The notes beneath the pieces are model-generated. The model worked only from the letters and a program-made list of their open reading frames with translations. It had not been told where the DNA came from and searched no databases. This document shows positions 1-8,529 of a DNA stretch of 64,000 nt, in pieces (positions within the stretch are counted from its first letter, which is position 1; each line of letters opens with the position of its first letter). Origin of the DNA: Treponema sp. (GTDB lineage Bacteria > Spirochaetota > Spirochaetia > Treponematales > Breznakiellaceae); the NCBI GenBank assembly GCA_031282065.1, contig JAITEL010000057.1, positions 1 to 64,000 on the forward strand. The letters run 5' to 3'. A program made the position numbers and the translations under genes.

Positions 1-219
1 CATTATCTGCGGCAACTGAAACCCGTCCTCTGGCTTAATGAAAAACGTAAGCCGGTCATCCTCAAGCTGCAGGGTACGGAAGTCGAAGGGGAAGCGTTTT
101 TTCGCCTGGCGGAATACGCAGGCGAAAAGGAGGAGGGCGTCAGTCCGGTTGAACAGGGGCTCGCGGTTATTGATACGGGAACATATCCGGTACCAGACCC
201 CCTGCTTAAGGACGCGTAA
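1..219 (+). CDS. C-terminal fragment of a protein of unknown function
   Basis: The frame is open from the first base of the window to a TAA at 217-219 and gives 72 residues, starting HYLRQLKPVLWLN and ending PVPDPLLKDA. The composition (many E, K, L; no long hydrophobic stretch) is that of a real soluble protein end. I do not recognise the family. The gene starts to the left of the window. It is followed by a 448-bp gap with a repeat array before the next gene, so it probably ends a transcription unit. Being a real coding tail is likely; function cannot be said. Confidence 0.5.
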   Translation, partial: HYLRQLKPVLWLNEKRKPVILKLQGTEVEGEAFFRLAEYAGEKEEGVSPVEQGLAVIDTGTYPVPDPLLKDA

Positions 220-428
220 GTTTCTCATACCCCTAGAGAGGGGATAGAGGAGGAGTTTTGCGTTAATTAAAGCGGCAAAACATCCTGATAATGGACGGGG
301 AGAACCTTACATGGCGATCCGCGAGCCTTTCAAATGCCTATGAGCTTGCCGGCACCCACGGGTTATGGACCTTGCTCAACGCGGTTCGGGAGGAACTCAA
401 GACCCGCTTCCCGGACGCAGGCGGTACC
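220..428 (+). other. Intergenic stretch with a short coding-like remnant
   Basis: This gap holds an open frame at 267-437 (ATG at 291) whose end reads AYELAGTHGLWTLLNAVREE then LKTRFPDA, which looks like real protein. In a second frame 260-341 also reads smoothly. No good ribosome site precedes the ATG. It may be a decayed gene or a very small protein; I cannot name it. A Shine-Dalgarno-like AGGAGGAG lies at 248-255 but leads to no long frame. Confidence 0.25.
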
Positions 429-554
429 CTGCGATAAGCCTTCGCAGGGTGCTGCGATAAGCCTTCGCAGGATGCTGCGATAAGCCTTCGCAGGGTACCG
501 CGATAAGCCTTCGCAGGGTGCTGCGATAAGCCTTCGCAGGGTGCTGCGATAAGG
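429..554. repeat. Tandem array of a 23-bp hairpin unit, 5.5 copies
   Basis: Copies start at 429, 452, 475, 498, 521 and 544 (last one partial), an exact 23-bp period. Each unit contains the inverted repeat CTGCGA-N7-TCGCAG and can fold into a hairpin with a 6-bp stem; the 498 copy has one change in the left arm. The first copy overlaps the end of the small open frame before it. There are no spacers, so this is not a CRISPR array. Confidence 0.9.
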
Positions 555-667
555 CTATAGGGATAGCCGCAGCGTGGTGATATGGTGAAAATACCCTGTA
601 TACTTTAAAAAAGCGTTACCACAAGCGATTATCAGGGATTTCCTCGTTTGCTTAAGGCAATCCGCTC

Positions 668-1429
668 TTGAAGTCTTTTTTGAATACCGGTAGTATATCC
701 TCTATGGAAGACGGGAGTACTTCATTTTCCTTATTGACCCTTTTTCAAATGGGCGGCATCTTCATGTGGCCCTTACTTTTCTTTTCAATTGCTACCATTG
801 CCATAGCCTTGGAGCGGTCGGTGTATCTGTGGTACCACAATTTGCGCCTGGACGATCTCAAAGCCTTCGTGCTGGAATGCCTGCTAAAGGATAAACTTCC
901 TGAAGCCCAAGCGTATTTGACCGGGCTAAGCAAACGCCGGGTAGGCGCGAGGATCCTGCTCACCTTGGTAAACCGATCTGAACTGCCGGAACATCAGATA
1001 GAAAAAGCCCTTGAAGCCGAAGCCATGAGTTGTATCAACTCCCTGGAAAACGGTTTTAATTTTCTTACTGCCCTGGGTTCCCTCTCGCCCCTCACCGGCT
1101 TTCTGGGGACCGTTTCCGGGATGATAGGCGCCTTCAAATCCATAGCCGAAGCCACCGACGTGAACGCCCAGATCGTCGCAAACGGTATCTATGAGGCCTT
1201 GATTACCACGGTGTTCGGCCTTATTATCGCCATGATCGCTATGGTGGCGCATTCCCTCTTTACCCATAGGGTAGATACCTTCGCAGCGGAAGTGGAAAAG
1301 ACCTGCTCAGACCTTATCATGGAACTTACCCTCTCCCAGCAGGGGGAACGAGGCTTGAAGCGCCGGGGCCAGCCCCTGGCAAAGAAGCCTTCCCAGACGG
1401 ATATACTCCCCCTGGAAGACTATACCTAG
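668..1429 (+). CDS. exbB: MotA/TolQ/ExbB-family proton channel protein
   Basis: This inner-membrane protein belongs to the ExbB/TolQ family, which with ExbD/TolR uses proton flow to energise envelope processes. The 253 residues show a first membrane helix near 28-55 (ends ALERSVYLWY), a cytoplasmic stretch, and two further helices around 130-160 and 175-200 with the family's conserved LSPLTGFLGTVSGMIGAF segment. The start is uncertain: TTG at 668 has AAGG 10 nt upstream, while ATG at 704 has no ribosome site. A possible -10 box TATACT is at 599-604. No exbD/tolR follows; the next gene is convergent, 4 bp away, so the partner must lie elsewhere or the protein acts alone. Confidence 0.85.
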   Translation: MKSFLNTGSISSMEDGSTSFSLLTLFQMGGIFMWPLLFFSIATIAIALERSVYLWYHNLRLDDLKAFVLECLLKDKLPEAQAYLTGLSKRRVGARILLTLVNRSELPEHQIEKALEAEAMSCINSLENGFNFLTALGSLSPLTGFLGTVSGMIGAFKSIAEATDVNAQIVANGIYEALITTVFGLIIAMIAMVAHSLFTHRVDTFAAEVEKTCSDLIMELTLSQQGERGLKRRGQPLAKKPSQTDILPLEDYT

Positions 1430-1433
1430 CACT

Positions 1434-2429
1434 TCAATTTTTGCGGGCAGTAGATTCCCGGATAATAAGCTTATAGGGAAGGATCATATCCGCTCCGATT
1501 CCCCGACAGCCGTTGATAAGCCTATGCAGGGTAAGCGCGGTCTGTTCCCCGATCTCATCCAAAGGCTGCCGTATGGTGGTGAGCCGGGGGATGAGATAAT
1601 CCGCGATTTCAATGTCATCAAATCCAACCACGGAAATATCCTCCGGTACCCGCAGGCCCTCATCCCTTAAAACCCGCAGAGCCCCGATAGCCAGTTCATC
1701 GGTGGCGGCAAAGATCGCGGAAAAATCCCTATCCCTCAGCAGGAATTCCCGCATACCGTACATGCCGAACTCAATGGTATAATAGGGAACCTGGATCAGG
1801 AGGCTTTCGTTCCGCTCAAGCCCTACCGCTTCGTGGGCTTGGAAGAATCCTTCAGCCCTTTGCTTGCCAAAGGAAAAGCCGTCCCCGCTTATCATGCAGA
1901 TATTCCGGTGCCCCAGGCTGATAAGATGGCTCACCGCATCAAAAGCCGCCTGTTCCTCATTAACATGAATAGAGGGAACCCCTTGGGTACTGAAGGTAGC
2001 CGCTACAATGGGCAGCTTCATCTCCAGGGCGTATGCGTAAAACTGGGGGTTTTTCATCTCATGGATCATGATGATGCCGTCCAGGGATTCTGACTTTAAA
2101 CGGGCAAGACAGGCTTCCTCACTGGCGCCGTCAAATTGCATAAAGAAAAAAAGGGTATGATACCCAAACGATTCAAGCCGCCGTTCAATAAACGAGAACA
2201 GCTGGCGCTGAAACATGTTGAAGGTATCATTGATGATGATCCCCACGGTAAAACTCCGCTGTAACACCATGCTCCGCGCCGCTTTATTCGGCACATACCC
2301 GGTTTCTGCTATTATTTTAAGAATTTGGTCCCGTTTTTCTGGATTTACGTTATTTTTTCCATTAAGCACCCGAGAAACCGTAGCAGGAGACATCCCCGCC
2401 TGTTTCGCAATATCTTTGATGCTGACCAT
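1434..2429 (-). CDS. LacI-family transcriptional repressor of the inositol regulon
   Basis: The N-terminal helix-turn-helix is typical of LacI/GalR proteins (IKDIAKQAGMSPATVSRVLN, residues about 4-23), followed by a hinge and a periplasmic-binding-protein-like effector domain to residue 331. Family knowledge says such proteins bind palindromic operators and are released by a sugar. It lies just downstream of the leftward transporter and dehydrogenase genes, and LacI-type palindromes occur in front of it (2514-2523) and in the divergent promoter region at 7231-7244 and 7420-7429. I infer autoregulation and control of both inositol transcription units, with inositol or an early intermediate as effector. 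The 3' end abuts the convergent exbB. Confidence 0.9.
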   Translation of the reverse strand: MVSIKDIAKQAGMSPATVSRVLNGKNNVNPEKRDQILKIIAETGYVPNKAARSMVLQRSFTVGIIINDTFNMFQRQLFSFIERRLESFGYHTLFFFMQFDGASEEACLARLKSESLDGIIMIHEMKNPQFYAYALEMKLPIVAATFSTQGVPSIHVNEEQAAFDAVSHLISLGHRNICMISGDGFSFGKQRAEGFFQAHEAVGLERNESLLIQVPYYTIEFGMYGMREFLLRDRDFSAIFAATDELAIGALRVLRDEGLRVPEDISVVGFDDIEIADYLIPRLTTIRQPLDEIGEQTALTLHRLINGCRGIGADMILPYKLIIRESTARKN

Positions 2430-2513
2430 ACGCTTCCCTTTATGTTTCTTGCCCTATGGTACATAAATGCCCCCTTAAGTACAAGCCGGGACCAAAAGCA
2501 ATCGATTTAAAAC

Positions 2514-2523
2514 AAAGCGCTTT
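2514..2523. promoter_or_regulatory. LacI-type operator before the repressor gene
   Basis: AAAGCGCTTT is a perfect 10-bp palindrome with the central CG of LacI/GalR-family operators. It sits between the dehydrogenase stop codon and the repressor start, about 85 bp upstream of the latter, which fits autoregulation. A second palindrome AATCGATT lies at about 2500-2507. No clear -35/-10 pair was found beside it. Confidence 0.5.
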
Positions 2524-2526
2524 CCC

Positions 2527-3540
2527 CTAAAACCGAACCAGTTCCCCGGTCTCAAAGGCCCGTTTACAGGCGTAGGCAATTTCTGAAACCCTGGTTCCGT
2601 CGTATACAGAAACCCGGGGCTTTTGCCCGCTCACGATACAATCCACAAATTCCTGGATCTCCTTACAGTAGGCGTCGCTGAAGCGCTCTAGGAAAGTTTC
2701 GCTGCACTCCCGTCTCACCCCATGGCGGTCCAGGACTTCCACCAGGTTTTTCTGGGGTACCGAGGCGATACGGAGTATCCCCTGGGTACCGATGATCTCG
2801 GTTTCTACGTTATAGCCGTGGGGAGCGGTACGGCCTGCAAAGAGGAACACCATACAGTCGTTCTTAAAGCGCATGAGGCAGGAAACATTGTCCCCGTCAT
2901 TATATTGGGCAAATTCAGGATGTACGTAACAGCCTCCAATGGCATAGACGGTTTCCGGTTCGCTCCCGGTAAACCACCGGGCTAGATCTATGTCATGGAC
3001 CGCCATGTCCAGGAATTGACCCCCCGAATGAGCGGCAAAGGCAATGGCTCCGGCAATGGCCTTCTCCGGGTCCTGACTGTAGGACCGGAACAACACCGGC
3101 TTACCGATTTCCCCGGCAGCCATTTTTTGCTGGGCATATTGGTAAGAACTATCGAAGCGCCGCATAAAGCCCAGCATGAACACCAAATCCGGGTGGGCCT
3201 CTACGGCTTTTTCCGCTTCTTTACACTCCGCCACGGTAACTCCCAGGGGTTTTTCGGAAAACACATGTTTTCCCGCATCCAGGGCCGCCGCGATCTGGGC
3301 GGTGTGGAGTCCCGAAGGGGACACCAGGACCACCGCGTCTAATTCCGGTAAGGAAAGCATATCCTCAAAGGTAGTGAAGCGATGAGAGACCCCCAGGGCA
3401 TCTGCGGTTTGGTCTAATTTAGACCTATCCACATCACAGAGGGCCACCAGTTCCGCATGGCGGATTTTAAGGGCGATGTTTTCAGCATGAGCCATACCCA
3501 AACGACCGAGCCCCACGGAACCGATACGAATTTTTTGCAT
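2527..3540 (-). CDS. iolG: Gfo/Idh/MocA-family inositol 2-dehydrogenase-like oxidoreductase
   Basis: An NAD(P)-dependent sugar or cyclitol dehydrogenase, probably oxidising a hydroxyl of myo-, scyllo- or chiro-inositol to the inosose. The N-terminal Rossmann motif is GSVGLGRLGMAHAEN, the family EKP motif occurs as SEKPLG near residue 98, and the catalytic-region motif GGQFLDMAVHDIDLARW carries the expected Asp and His. I start it at ATG 3540 because GGAGAA lies 6 nt upstream; a longer frame to 3591 has no such site. The length is 337 residues, normal for the family. It is the fourth gene of the leftward transporter operon, 16 bp after the permease in the longer reading. A second family member heads the rightward operon, so the two may oxidise different isomers. 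Confidence 0.88.
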   Translation of the reverse strand: MQKIRIGSVGLGRLGMAHAENIALKIRHAELVALCDVDRSKLDQTADALGVSHRFTTFEDMLSLPELDAVVLVSPSGLHTAQIAAALDAGKHVFSEKPLGVTVAECKEAEKAVEAHPDLVFMLGFMRRFDSSYQYAQQKMAAGEIGKPVLFRSYSQDPEKAIAGAIAFAAHSGGQFLDMAVHDIDLARWFTGSEPETVYAIGGCYVHPEFAQYNDGDNVSCLMRFKNDCMVFLFAGRTAPHGYNVETEIIGTQGILRIASVPQKNLVEVLDRHGVRRECSETFLERFSDAYCKEIQEFVDCIVSGQKPRVSVYDGTRVSEIAYACKRAFETGELVRF

Positions 3541-3606
3541 ATATTTTCTCCATTTTTGAAGATAAAACATGCAGGGGACCATCCCCTGCATGTATAATGG
3601 CTTTCC

Positions 3607-4617
3607 TTAATCCCGTTTGGCGTTCTTTCTCATGTCGATGATGACCGCCCCAACGATGATGAGGCCCTCCACAACCTTCTGCCAGTAGGCGTTTACCCCC
3701 AGGAGGGTAAGGCCGTTCCGCATCACCGAAAGCACCAAGGCCCCCACAAAGGCCCCGCCTATGGTACCAATGCCCCCGGAATGGGAGGTACCGCCGATGG
3801 TCGTTGCGGCAATGGCGGTCAACTCATACCCGTCTGCTGCCCCCGGGTGTACGCTGCCCACCCGGCCTGCAAAGACCACTGCGGCAAGCCCTGCTAGGAG
3901 GCCGCAGTAGGTGTAGATCATAACGAGATTCTTGGGTACATTCACCCCGGATACTTCTGCGGCAGTGATGTTCCCCCCAATGGCATAGGTGTTTTTACCA
4001 AACCGGGTTTTGTTTAACAAGATATAACTTATCACAATCATGATAAAGTAAATGATAACCGGTATAGGAATGACGTTAAAAACTTTCCCGCTTAAGGCCG
4101 TGAGAGAGGGTACCATGTTACTCACCGGCCGGCCGCCGGTATAGATCAGGGCAAAGCCCCGGGCCACGGTCATCATCCCTAAGGTAGCGATGAACGCGGG
4201 GATCCTGGTCTTGGCGATCAAGAGCCCGCTGATGCTCCCGCAGGCTCCACCGATAAGGAGGGCCGTCAGAATAGGAACGATGACCGGCAACACCGGCAGA
4301 GAAGGAAAGTACTTTTCCGTAGCCGTGGCGGTTTGCGCGAGACTTGCGGCGATCACCCCGGAAAAGGCCAGGACCGAACCTACGGAGAGGTCTATGCCCT
4401 TGGATATGATGACAAAGGTCATCCCCAAGGCCATAATGCCGAAGATGGCGCTCTGGGTTAACACGTTAAAGATGTTGGTGGCGCTGAGGAATGCCGGCTG
4501 CACGATACTCAGCAAGATGATCATGATCACCAACACAATCACAATACCGTACTTCTTGGCAGTTTGCCCGATATTGATGTTTCCCAGAGTAATATTGGGT
4601 AAAGCTACAGATTTCAT
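3607..4617 (-). CDS. Inositol/sugar ABC transporter permease (RbsC-like)
   Basis: An inner-membrane permease of the ribose/xylose/inositol class (BPD_transp_2). The 336 residues contain about nine strongly hydrophobic segments and the family's conserved stretch GMTFVIISKGIDLSVGS near residues 63-79. Its ATG directly follows the TAA of the ATPase gene (TAAATG), so the two are translationally coupled. With the ATPase and binding protein upstream it forms a complete importer. The substrate is inferred from context: the same divergent locus encodes inositol degradation. Confidence 0.9.
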   Translation of the reverse strand: MKSVALPNITLGNINIGQTAKKYGIVIVLVIMIILLSIVQPAFLSATNIFNVLTQSAIFGIMALGMTFVIISKGIDLSVGSVLAFSGVIAASLAQTATATEKYFPSLPVLPVIVPILTALLIGGACGSISGLLIAKTRIPAFIATLGMMTVARGFALIYTGGRPVSNMVPSLTALSGKVFNVIPIPVIIYFIMIVISYILLNKTRFGKNTYAIGGNITAAEVSGVNVPKNLVMIYTYCGLLAGLAAVVFAGRVGSVHPGAADGYELTAIAATTIGGTSHSGGIGTIGGAFVGALVLSVMRNGLTLLGVNAYWQKVVEGLIIVGAVIIDMRKNAKRD

Positions 4618-6162
4618 TTACTGTATCTCCTTTGCTTTTCTTTCTTTTTGCGCTTGGTAGTATTCATCCATGGTATTGGTGGCATAGGCCATGAGTTCTT
4701 CCTGGGTCAGGTCCGGGGAATTCTCTAAGATTCCCGTTACTGTTCCCTGATGCATTACCATGATCCGGTCGCTCATCCCCATAACCTCGGGGAGTTCCGA
4801 AGAGATCATCACAATGGACTTTCCCTCCCCGGCAAGCATGCTGAGCAGGCGGTGGATCTCCGATTTGGTAAGCACGTCAATACCCCGGGTAGGCTCATCC
4901 ACGAAGAGAATCTCCGGATCCGTCATAAGCCAGCGGGCAACCAGGACCTTCTGTTGGTTTCCCCCGCTTAATTCTCCAATACGCTGTTCAAGCCCCGCGG
5001 TTTTCACCTGGATCTTCTTGATGTATTCCTCACATTCCGAGCGCATGTAGGTTTCCCGAATGAGCGCAGCCTTGTTGAGGAACTTAGGGATATTGGCGAT
5101 GACCATGTTGAGCTGCACCCCCAGCATGGGGAATATCCCGGAACTCCGGCGGTCTTCGGTGAGCCAGGCCATCCGAGCGTTGATGGCCTCCTCCGGGCTC
5201 CTGATTTCCACCTTTTTTCCGTCAATGAAGATTTCACCGCCGCTTTTAGGCCGCACCCCGAAGATAGTTTCCACCAGCTCACTGCGGCCCGCGCCTACCA
5301 GTCCTGCAATCCCCAGGATCTCTCCCCGCCGCACGGTAAAGGAAACATCCTGAAAATACTTCCGGTTCGAGAGGTTCTTCACTTCAAATTTGACCTCCCC
5401 TATGGGACAGCTTACCTTGGGGAACAGTTCCTCTACATTCCGGCCTACCATCATGGTAATGAGCCTATCCACCTTGAGCTTGGCCGTATCCTCGGCACCG
5501 ATGTATTCCCCGTCTCGGTACACCGTGATCCGGTCGGTGATCTCATAGACCTCATCAAGTTTATGGGAAATAAAGATAATGCTCTTTCCCTGGGACTTGA
5601 GCTTTCTCATAATCACGAAAAGCTGCTTGATCTCTTTTTCCGCGAGAGCTGAAGTGGGCTCATCCATGATGATGAGCTTTGAATTGTAGGATACAGCCCG
5701 GGCAATTTCGATCATCTGCATTTTCGCTACCGTAAGGGCGGCCATGAGGGTCCTTGGATCCTCACGCAGGTCAATCTCTTTAAGGACCTCCTGGGTCATC
5801 TCATACATCTTCCGATGATCCACCAAGCCAAGGGGGCTAAGGGGTTCCCGGCCAAGCCAGATGTTTTCCATGATAGGCCTATGGAGCACAGGGCTCAATT
5901 CCTGATGGATCATGGATATGCCCATCTCCAGGGCCTGAGCAGGGCTATAGGCTCCCTGAAGCTTCCCATCGAAGATAATTTCACCGCTGGTTGGATGCTG
6001 CATCCCAATGATGCACTTCATCAAGGTCGATTTACCGGCCCCGTTTTCTCCCATGAGGGCATGAATCTCCCCAGGACGGACCTTGAGTTCAACCCCCCGT
6101 AGCGCCTTGACCCCGGGGAAGGTTTTTACAATATTTTTCATTTCAAGCAGATATTCTGCCAT
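4618..6162 (-). CDS. Sugar/inositol ABC transporter ATPase, two ABC domains (RbsA/MglA-like)
   Basis: A 514-residue cytoplasmic ATPase with duplicated nucleotide-binding domains, the layout of RbsA, XylG and MglA. Domain 1 has Walker A GENGAGKST near residue 39 and Walker B LIIMDEPTSA. Domain 2 has the usual degenerate Walker A GLVGAGRSE, an LSGGNQQKV signature and ILFVDEPTRGID. It lies 54 bp after the binding-protein gene and is coupled to the permease. It powers import of the ligand bound by the lipoprotein encoded just upstream. Confidence 0.93.
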   Translation of the reverse strand: MAEYLLEMKNIVKTFPGVKALRGVELKVRPGEIHALMGENGAGKSTLMKCIIGMQHPTSGEIIFDGKLQGAYSPAQALEMGISMIHQELSPVLHRPIMENIWLGREPLSPLGLVDHRKMYEMTQEVLKEIDLREDPRTLMAALTVAKMQMIEIARAVSYNSKLIIMDEPTSALAEKEIKQLFVIMRKLKSQGKSIIFISHKLDEVYEITDRITVYRDGEYIGAEDTAKLKVDRLITMMVGRNVEELFPKVSCPIGEVKFEVKNLSNRKYFQDVSFTVRRGEILGIAGLVGAGRSELVETIFGVRPKSGGEIFIDGKKVEIRSPEEAINARMAWLTEDRRSSGIFPMLGVQLNMVIANIPKFLNKAALIRETYMRSECEEYIKKIQVKTAGLEQRIGELSGGNQQKVLVARWLMTDPEILFVDEPTRGIDVLTKSEIHRLLSMLAGEGKSIVMISSELPEVMGMSDRIMVMHQGTVTGILENSPDLTQEELMAYATNTMDEYYQAQKERKAKEIQ

Positions 6163-6216
6163 ATGTCATCCCCTTAACTCGCAAAAATGGACAAAGTATA
6201 GAAACCAAAAAACTAC

Positions 6217-7167
6217 TTATGGATACTGATCCAAATTGTCCTTGGTAATGAGCACAAAAGGTACCCAGATGATTGATTCCGGGGTTTCATTCCGCAGGGC
6301 TTTGTAAGCGATTTCCGCAGCTCCCCTGCCTTGGCCTGCTGCATCCTGGAGTACGGTGGCCGCGAGGCTGCCATCTGCCACTGCTGCCTTAGCATCAGGG
6401 ATCGCATCCACTCCGATGACCGGCACATCTGTACGGCCTGCTGCCTTGAGGGCTTCCACTGCACCCAGGGCCATTTCATCATTGTTGGCCAAAATACCTT
6501 TGAGATTCGTTCCGTATGCGGTAAGCCAGTTTTCGGTGAGGCTCAAGCCCTGATCTCGCTGCCAATTTCCGGTTTCCTCAGCAAGCACCGTGACCCCAGG
6601 GAATTTACGCTTAATCGTATCCTTGTTGCCTTCGGTGCGAAGGAGGGCCCCTTCGTTATCCAGTTTACCCACCAAAATGGCCACTCCCCCGGATCCTCCC
6701 AGGAGTTCACCCATGGCTTCCATCTGCATTTGTCCTGCAATCACTTCCTGAGACCCTACATAGTACACATGAGGAGGAAGGGACTGATTACTAAAGGGAT
6801 TCCGGTTGACATATATCAACGGAATATTGGCTTCTTTAGCCGCATTGGTAATCGGTTCAGTGGCATTGGTATTCACCGGTACCACGATCAGCGCTTTAAC
6901 TCCCTGGGCAAGCAAGGTATTGGCCAGATCCTGCTGCTTGATCACATCTTCCTGGGCATCCTGAAAGATAAGCTCGTAATCCGGCTTATCTGCAAAGAAG
7001 GCCCTGGTTTCGTTCATGATGTACCCTTGGAAGGTATCATTGAAGTTGTTACAGATGTACCCGATCCTAGTTTTACTAGCCCCGCCGGCCGCTTGCTTTC
7101 GGGAACAACCCACAAACCCTGACAGCGCAATAAGTGCTGCCATACACACCCATACTGTTTTTTTCAT
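6217..7167 (-). CDS. Periplasmic sugar/inositol-binding lipoprotein
   Basis: The first gene of the leftward operon encodes a 316-residue substrate-binding protein of the ribose-binding (Peripla_BP_4) family. It has a signal peptide with a plausible lipobox ending at Cys21 (SGFVGC), so it is probably membrane anchored. Family features seen include IGYICNNFNDTFQGYI near the start, the strand ALIVVPVNT, and ILANNDEMALGAVEALKAAG in the second lobe. The ribosome site AAGGAG lies 7 nt before the ATG. The ligand is inferred to be inositol from the neighbouring genes. Confidence 0.9.
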   Translation of the reverse strand: MKKTVWVCMAALIALSGFVGCSRKQAAGGASKTRIGYICNNFNDTFQGYIMNETRAFFADKPDYELIFQDAQEDVIKQQDLANTLLAQGVKALIVVPVNTNATEPITNAAKEANIPLIYVNRNPFSNQSLPPHVYYVGSQEVIAGQMQMEAMGELLGGSGGVAILVGKLDNEGALLRTEGNKDTIKRKFPGVTVLAEETGNWQRDQGLSLTENWLTAYGTNLKGILANNDEMALGAVEALKAAGRTDVPVIGVDAIPDAKAAVADGSLAATVLQDAAGQGRGAAEIAYKALRNETPESIIWVPFVLITKDNLDQYP

Positions 7168-7230
7168 ACCAATCTCCTTGGAAAAAGTAGTATTTGTTTT
7201 CTACCGCGCCAGAATACAGACGCTCTACGG

Positions 7231-7244
7231 TGAAAACGTTTACA
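7231..7244. promoter_or_regulatory. LacI-type operator in the transporter promoter
   Basis: TGAAAACGTTTACA holds an AAACGTTT palindrome with a central CG. It lies just downstream of the leftward -10 box (7251-7256), where a bound repressor would block transcription of the transporter operon. Confidence 0.65.
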
Positions 7245-7250
7245 AATAAA

Positions 7251-7279
7251 AGTATCCACTGGCTTCTCAGAATTGTCAA
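7251..7279 (-). promoter_or_regulatory. Sigma-70-like promoter of the leftward transporter operon
   Basis: Read leftward, TTGACA (7279-7274) is followed after exactly 17 nt by GATACT (7256-7251). Transcription would start near 7243, inside the LacI-type operator, and run about 75 nt to the binding-protein ATG. Confidence 0.65.
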
Positions 7280-7376
7280 TAAAAATTTTATAGGTATAAT
7301 TATTTACAGGACAATGAATTATAAATAAAGAATAAAAATCTTTTTAAGGGGACTCAAGAAAAATGAAAAAAGACGC

Positions 7377-7403
7377 TTTACAAACGGGGCTATTCCTTAT
7401 AAT
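7377..7403 (+). promoter_or_regulatory. Promoter of the rightward iol operon
   Basis: A perfect TATAAT -10 box is at 7398-7403. The best -35 is TTTACA at 7377-7382 with a short 15-nt spacer, so the promoter may be weak or activator-assisted. A LacI-type operator follows 16 nt downstream. Confidence 0.5.
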
Positions 7404-7417
7404 ATTTATGGAACAAC

Positions 7418-7432
7418 TAAAAACGTTTTCAC
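7418..7432. promoter_or_regulatory. LacI-type operator in the iol operon promoter
   Basis: AAAACGTTTT (7420-7429) is a perfect 10-bp palindrome with a central CG, matching the 7231 site in its core. It sits just after the predicted start of the iol transcript, a classic repression position. Confidence 0.65.
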
Positions 7433-7484
7433 GCGGTAATCATACGTGGATAGGGAAAAGCATAGCAAAAGGGTCGGAGGAACC

Positions 7485-8510
7485 ATGGCGGATGTAGTAA
7501 GAATAGGGCTTATTGGCCTTGGCCGGATCGGGAAGATTCACGCTGAAAATAGTGCTCGGCGTGTTCCCGGCGCGTGGCTTGAAGGCATAGCAGATATCGC
7601 ATTGCAGCAGGAGCAGCTATCCTGGGCCGAAGGGCTGGGCGTGAGGCTCATTTCCAGGGATCCTCGGGATATCCTGAAGGATCCCTCCATTGATGCGGTG
7701 TTGATTTGTAGTGCTACCCATACCCATGCGGATCTCATCATAGCCGCAGCGGCGGCGGGAAAACATATCTTCTGTGAAAAACCCATAGACCTGTCGGTTC
7801 CCCGGGTGAAGGCAGCCTTGGCTGCGGTGAAACAGGCGGGTCTTATCCTTCAGATAGGCTTTAACCGCCGCTTTGATCATAACTTTACGCGGATTCGGGA
7901 GCTCACCCGGGCAGGGGACTTGGGAGCAGTGCAGCTTATCAAGATCACCTCCCGGGATCCGGCTCCTCCCCCTCCTGTGTATGTGGCGAGTTCCGGGGGT
8001 CTCTTCATGGACATGATGATCCATGACTTTGACATGGCCCGCTTCCAGGCAGGGAGTGAGATCACCCAGGTCTATGCTGCCGGGGCAGTGCTCATTGACC
8101 CGGAAATCGGGAAGGCCGGAGATGTGGATACTGCTATCGTAACCCTTACCTTTGCCAACGGTGCGCTGGGGGTCATTGATAATTCCCGGCAAGCAGTTTA
8201 CGGCTATGATCAACGGGTAGAGGTCTTTGGTTCCAAAGGCGTGGCAGTAGCGGAAAATGACCTCCCCAACCAGGTACGGGTGTCCACTGCTGCGGGAGTT
8301 ACCGAGGAAAAGCCCCTGTACTTTTTTCTGGAACGGTACAAAGAGGCGTATATTGCCGAATTAGCATCCTTTGTGGATGCGGTCGTACAGCATACCCCTC
8401 CGAAAGTAAGCGGGGAAGACGGCTTAGAGAATATGTACGCGGCTTTGGCCGCAGGAAAATCCCTCAAAGAAAAGCGGGCTGTTTTCATTGATGAAGTCCG
8501 CTCTGAATAA
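7485..8510 (+). CDS. iolG: Inositol 2-dehydrogenase (Gfo/Idh/MocA family)
   Basis: It oxidises myo-inositol to scyllo-inosose with NAD+, the first step of inositol breakdown. The Rossmann motif is IGLIGLGRIGKIHAEN, the family EKP motif is CEKPID near residue 98, and GGLFMDMMIHDFDMARF supplies the catalytic Asp/His region. I start at ATG 7485, which has GGAGG 4 nt upstream; an upstream GTG at 7446 would add 13 poor residues. The length is 341 residues. It is the first gene of the rightward operon and is followed after 19 bp by iolB. A paralogue lies in the divergent operon. Confidence 0.92.
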   Translation: MADVVRIGLIGLGRIGKIHAENSARRVPGAWLEGIADIALQQEQLSWAEGLGVRLISRDPRDILKDPSIDAVLICSATHTHADLIIAAAAAGKHIFCEKPIDLSVPRVKAALAAVKQAGLILQIGFNRRFDHNFTRIRELTRAGDLGAVQLIKITSRDPAPPPPVYVASSGGLFMDMMIHDFDMARFQAGSEITQVYAAGAVLIDPEIGKAGDVDTAIVTLTFANGALGVIDNSRQAVYGYDQRVEVFGSKGVAVAENDLPNQVRVSTAAGVTEEKPLYFFLERYKEAYIAELASFVDAVVQHTPPKVSGEDGLENMYAALAAGKSLKEKRAVFIDEVRSE

Positions 8511-8529
8511 GCTAATATAAGGAGAAAAC

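Noticed and set aside
7617-8213. Long leftward frame inside iolG
   Set aside because: The rightward iolG has clear Rossmann and EKP motifs; the opposite frame is a shadow typical of high-GC codon use.
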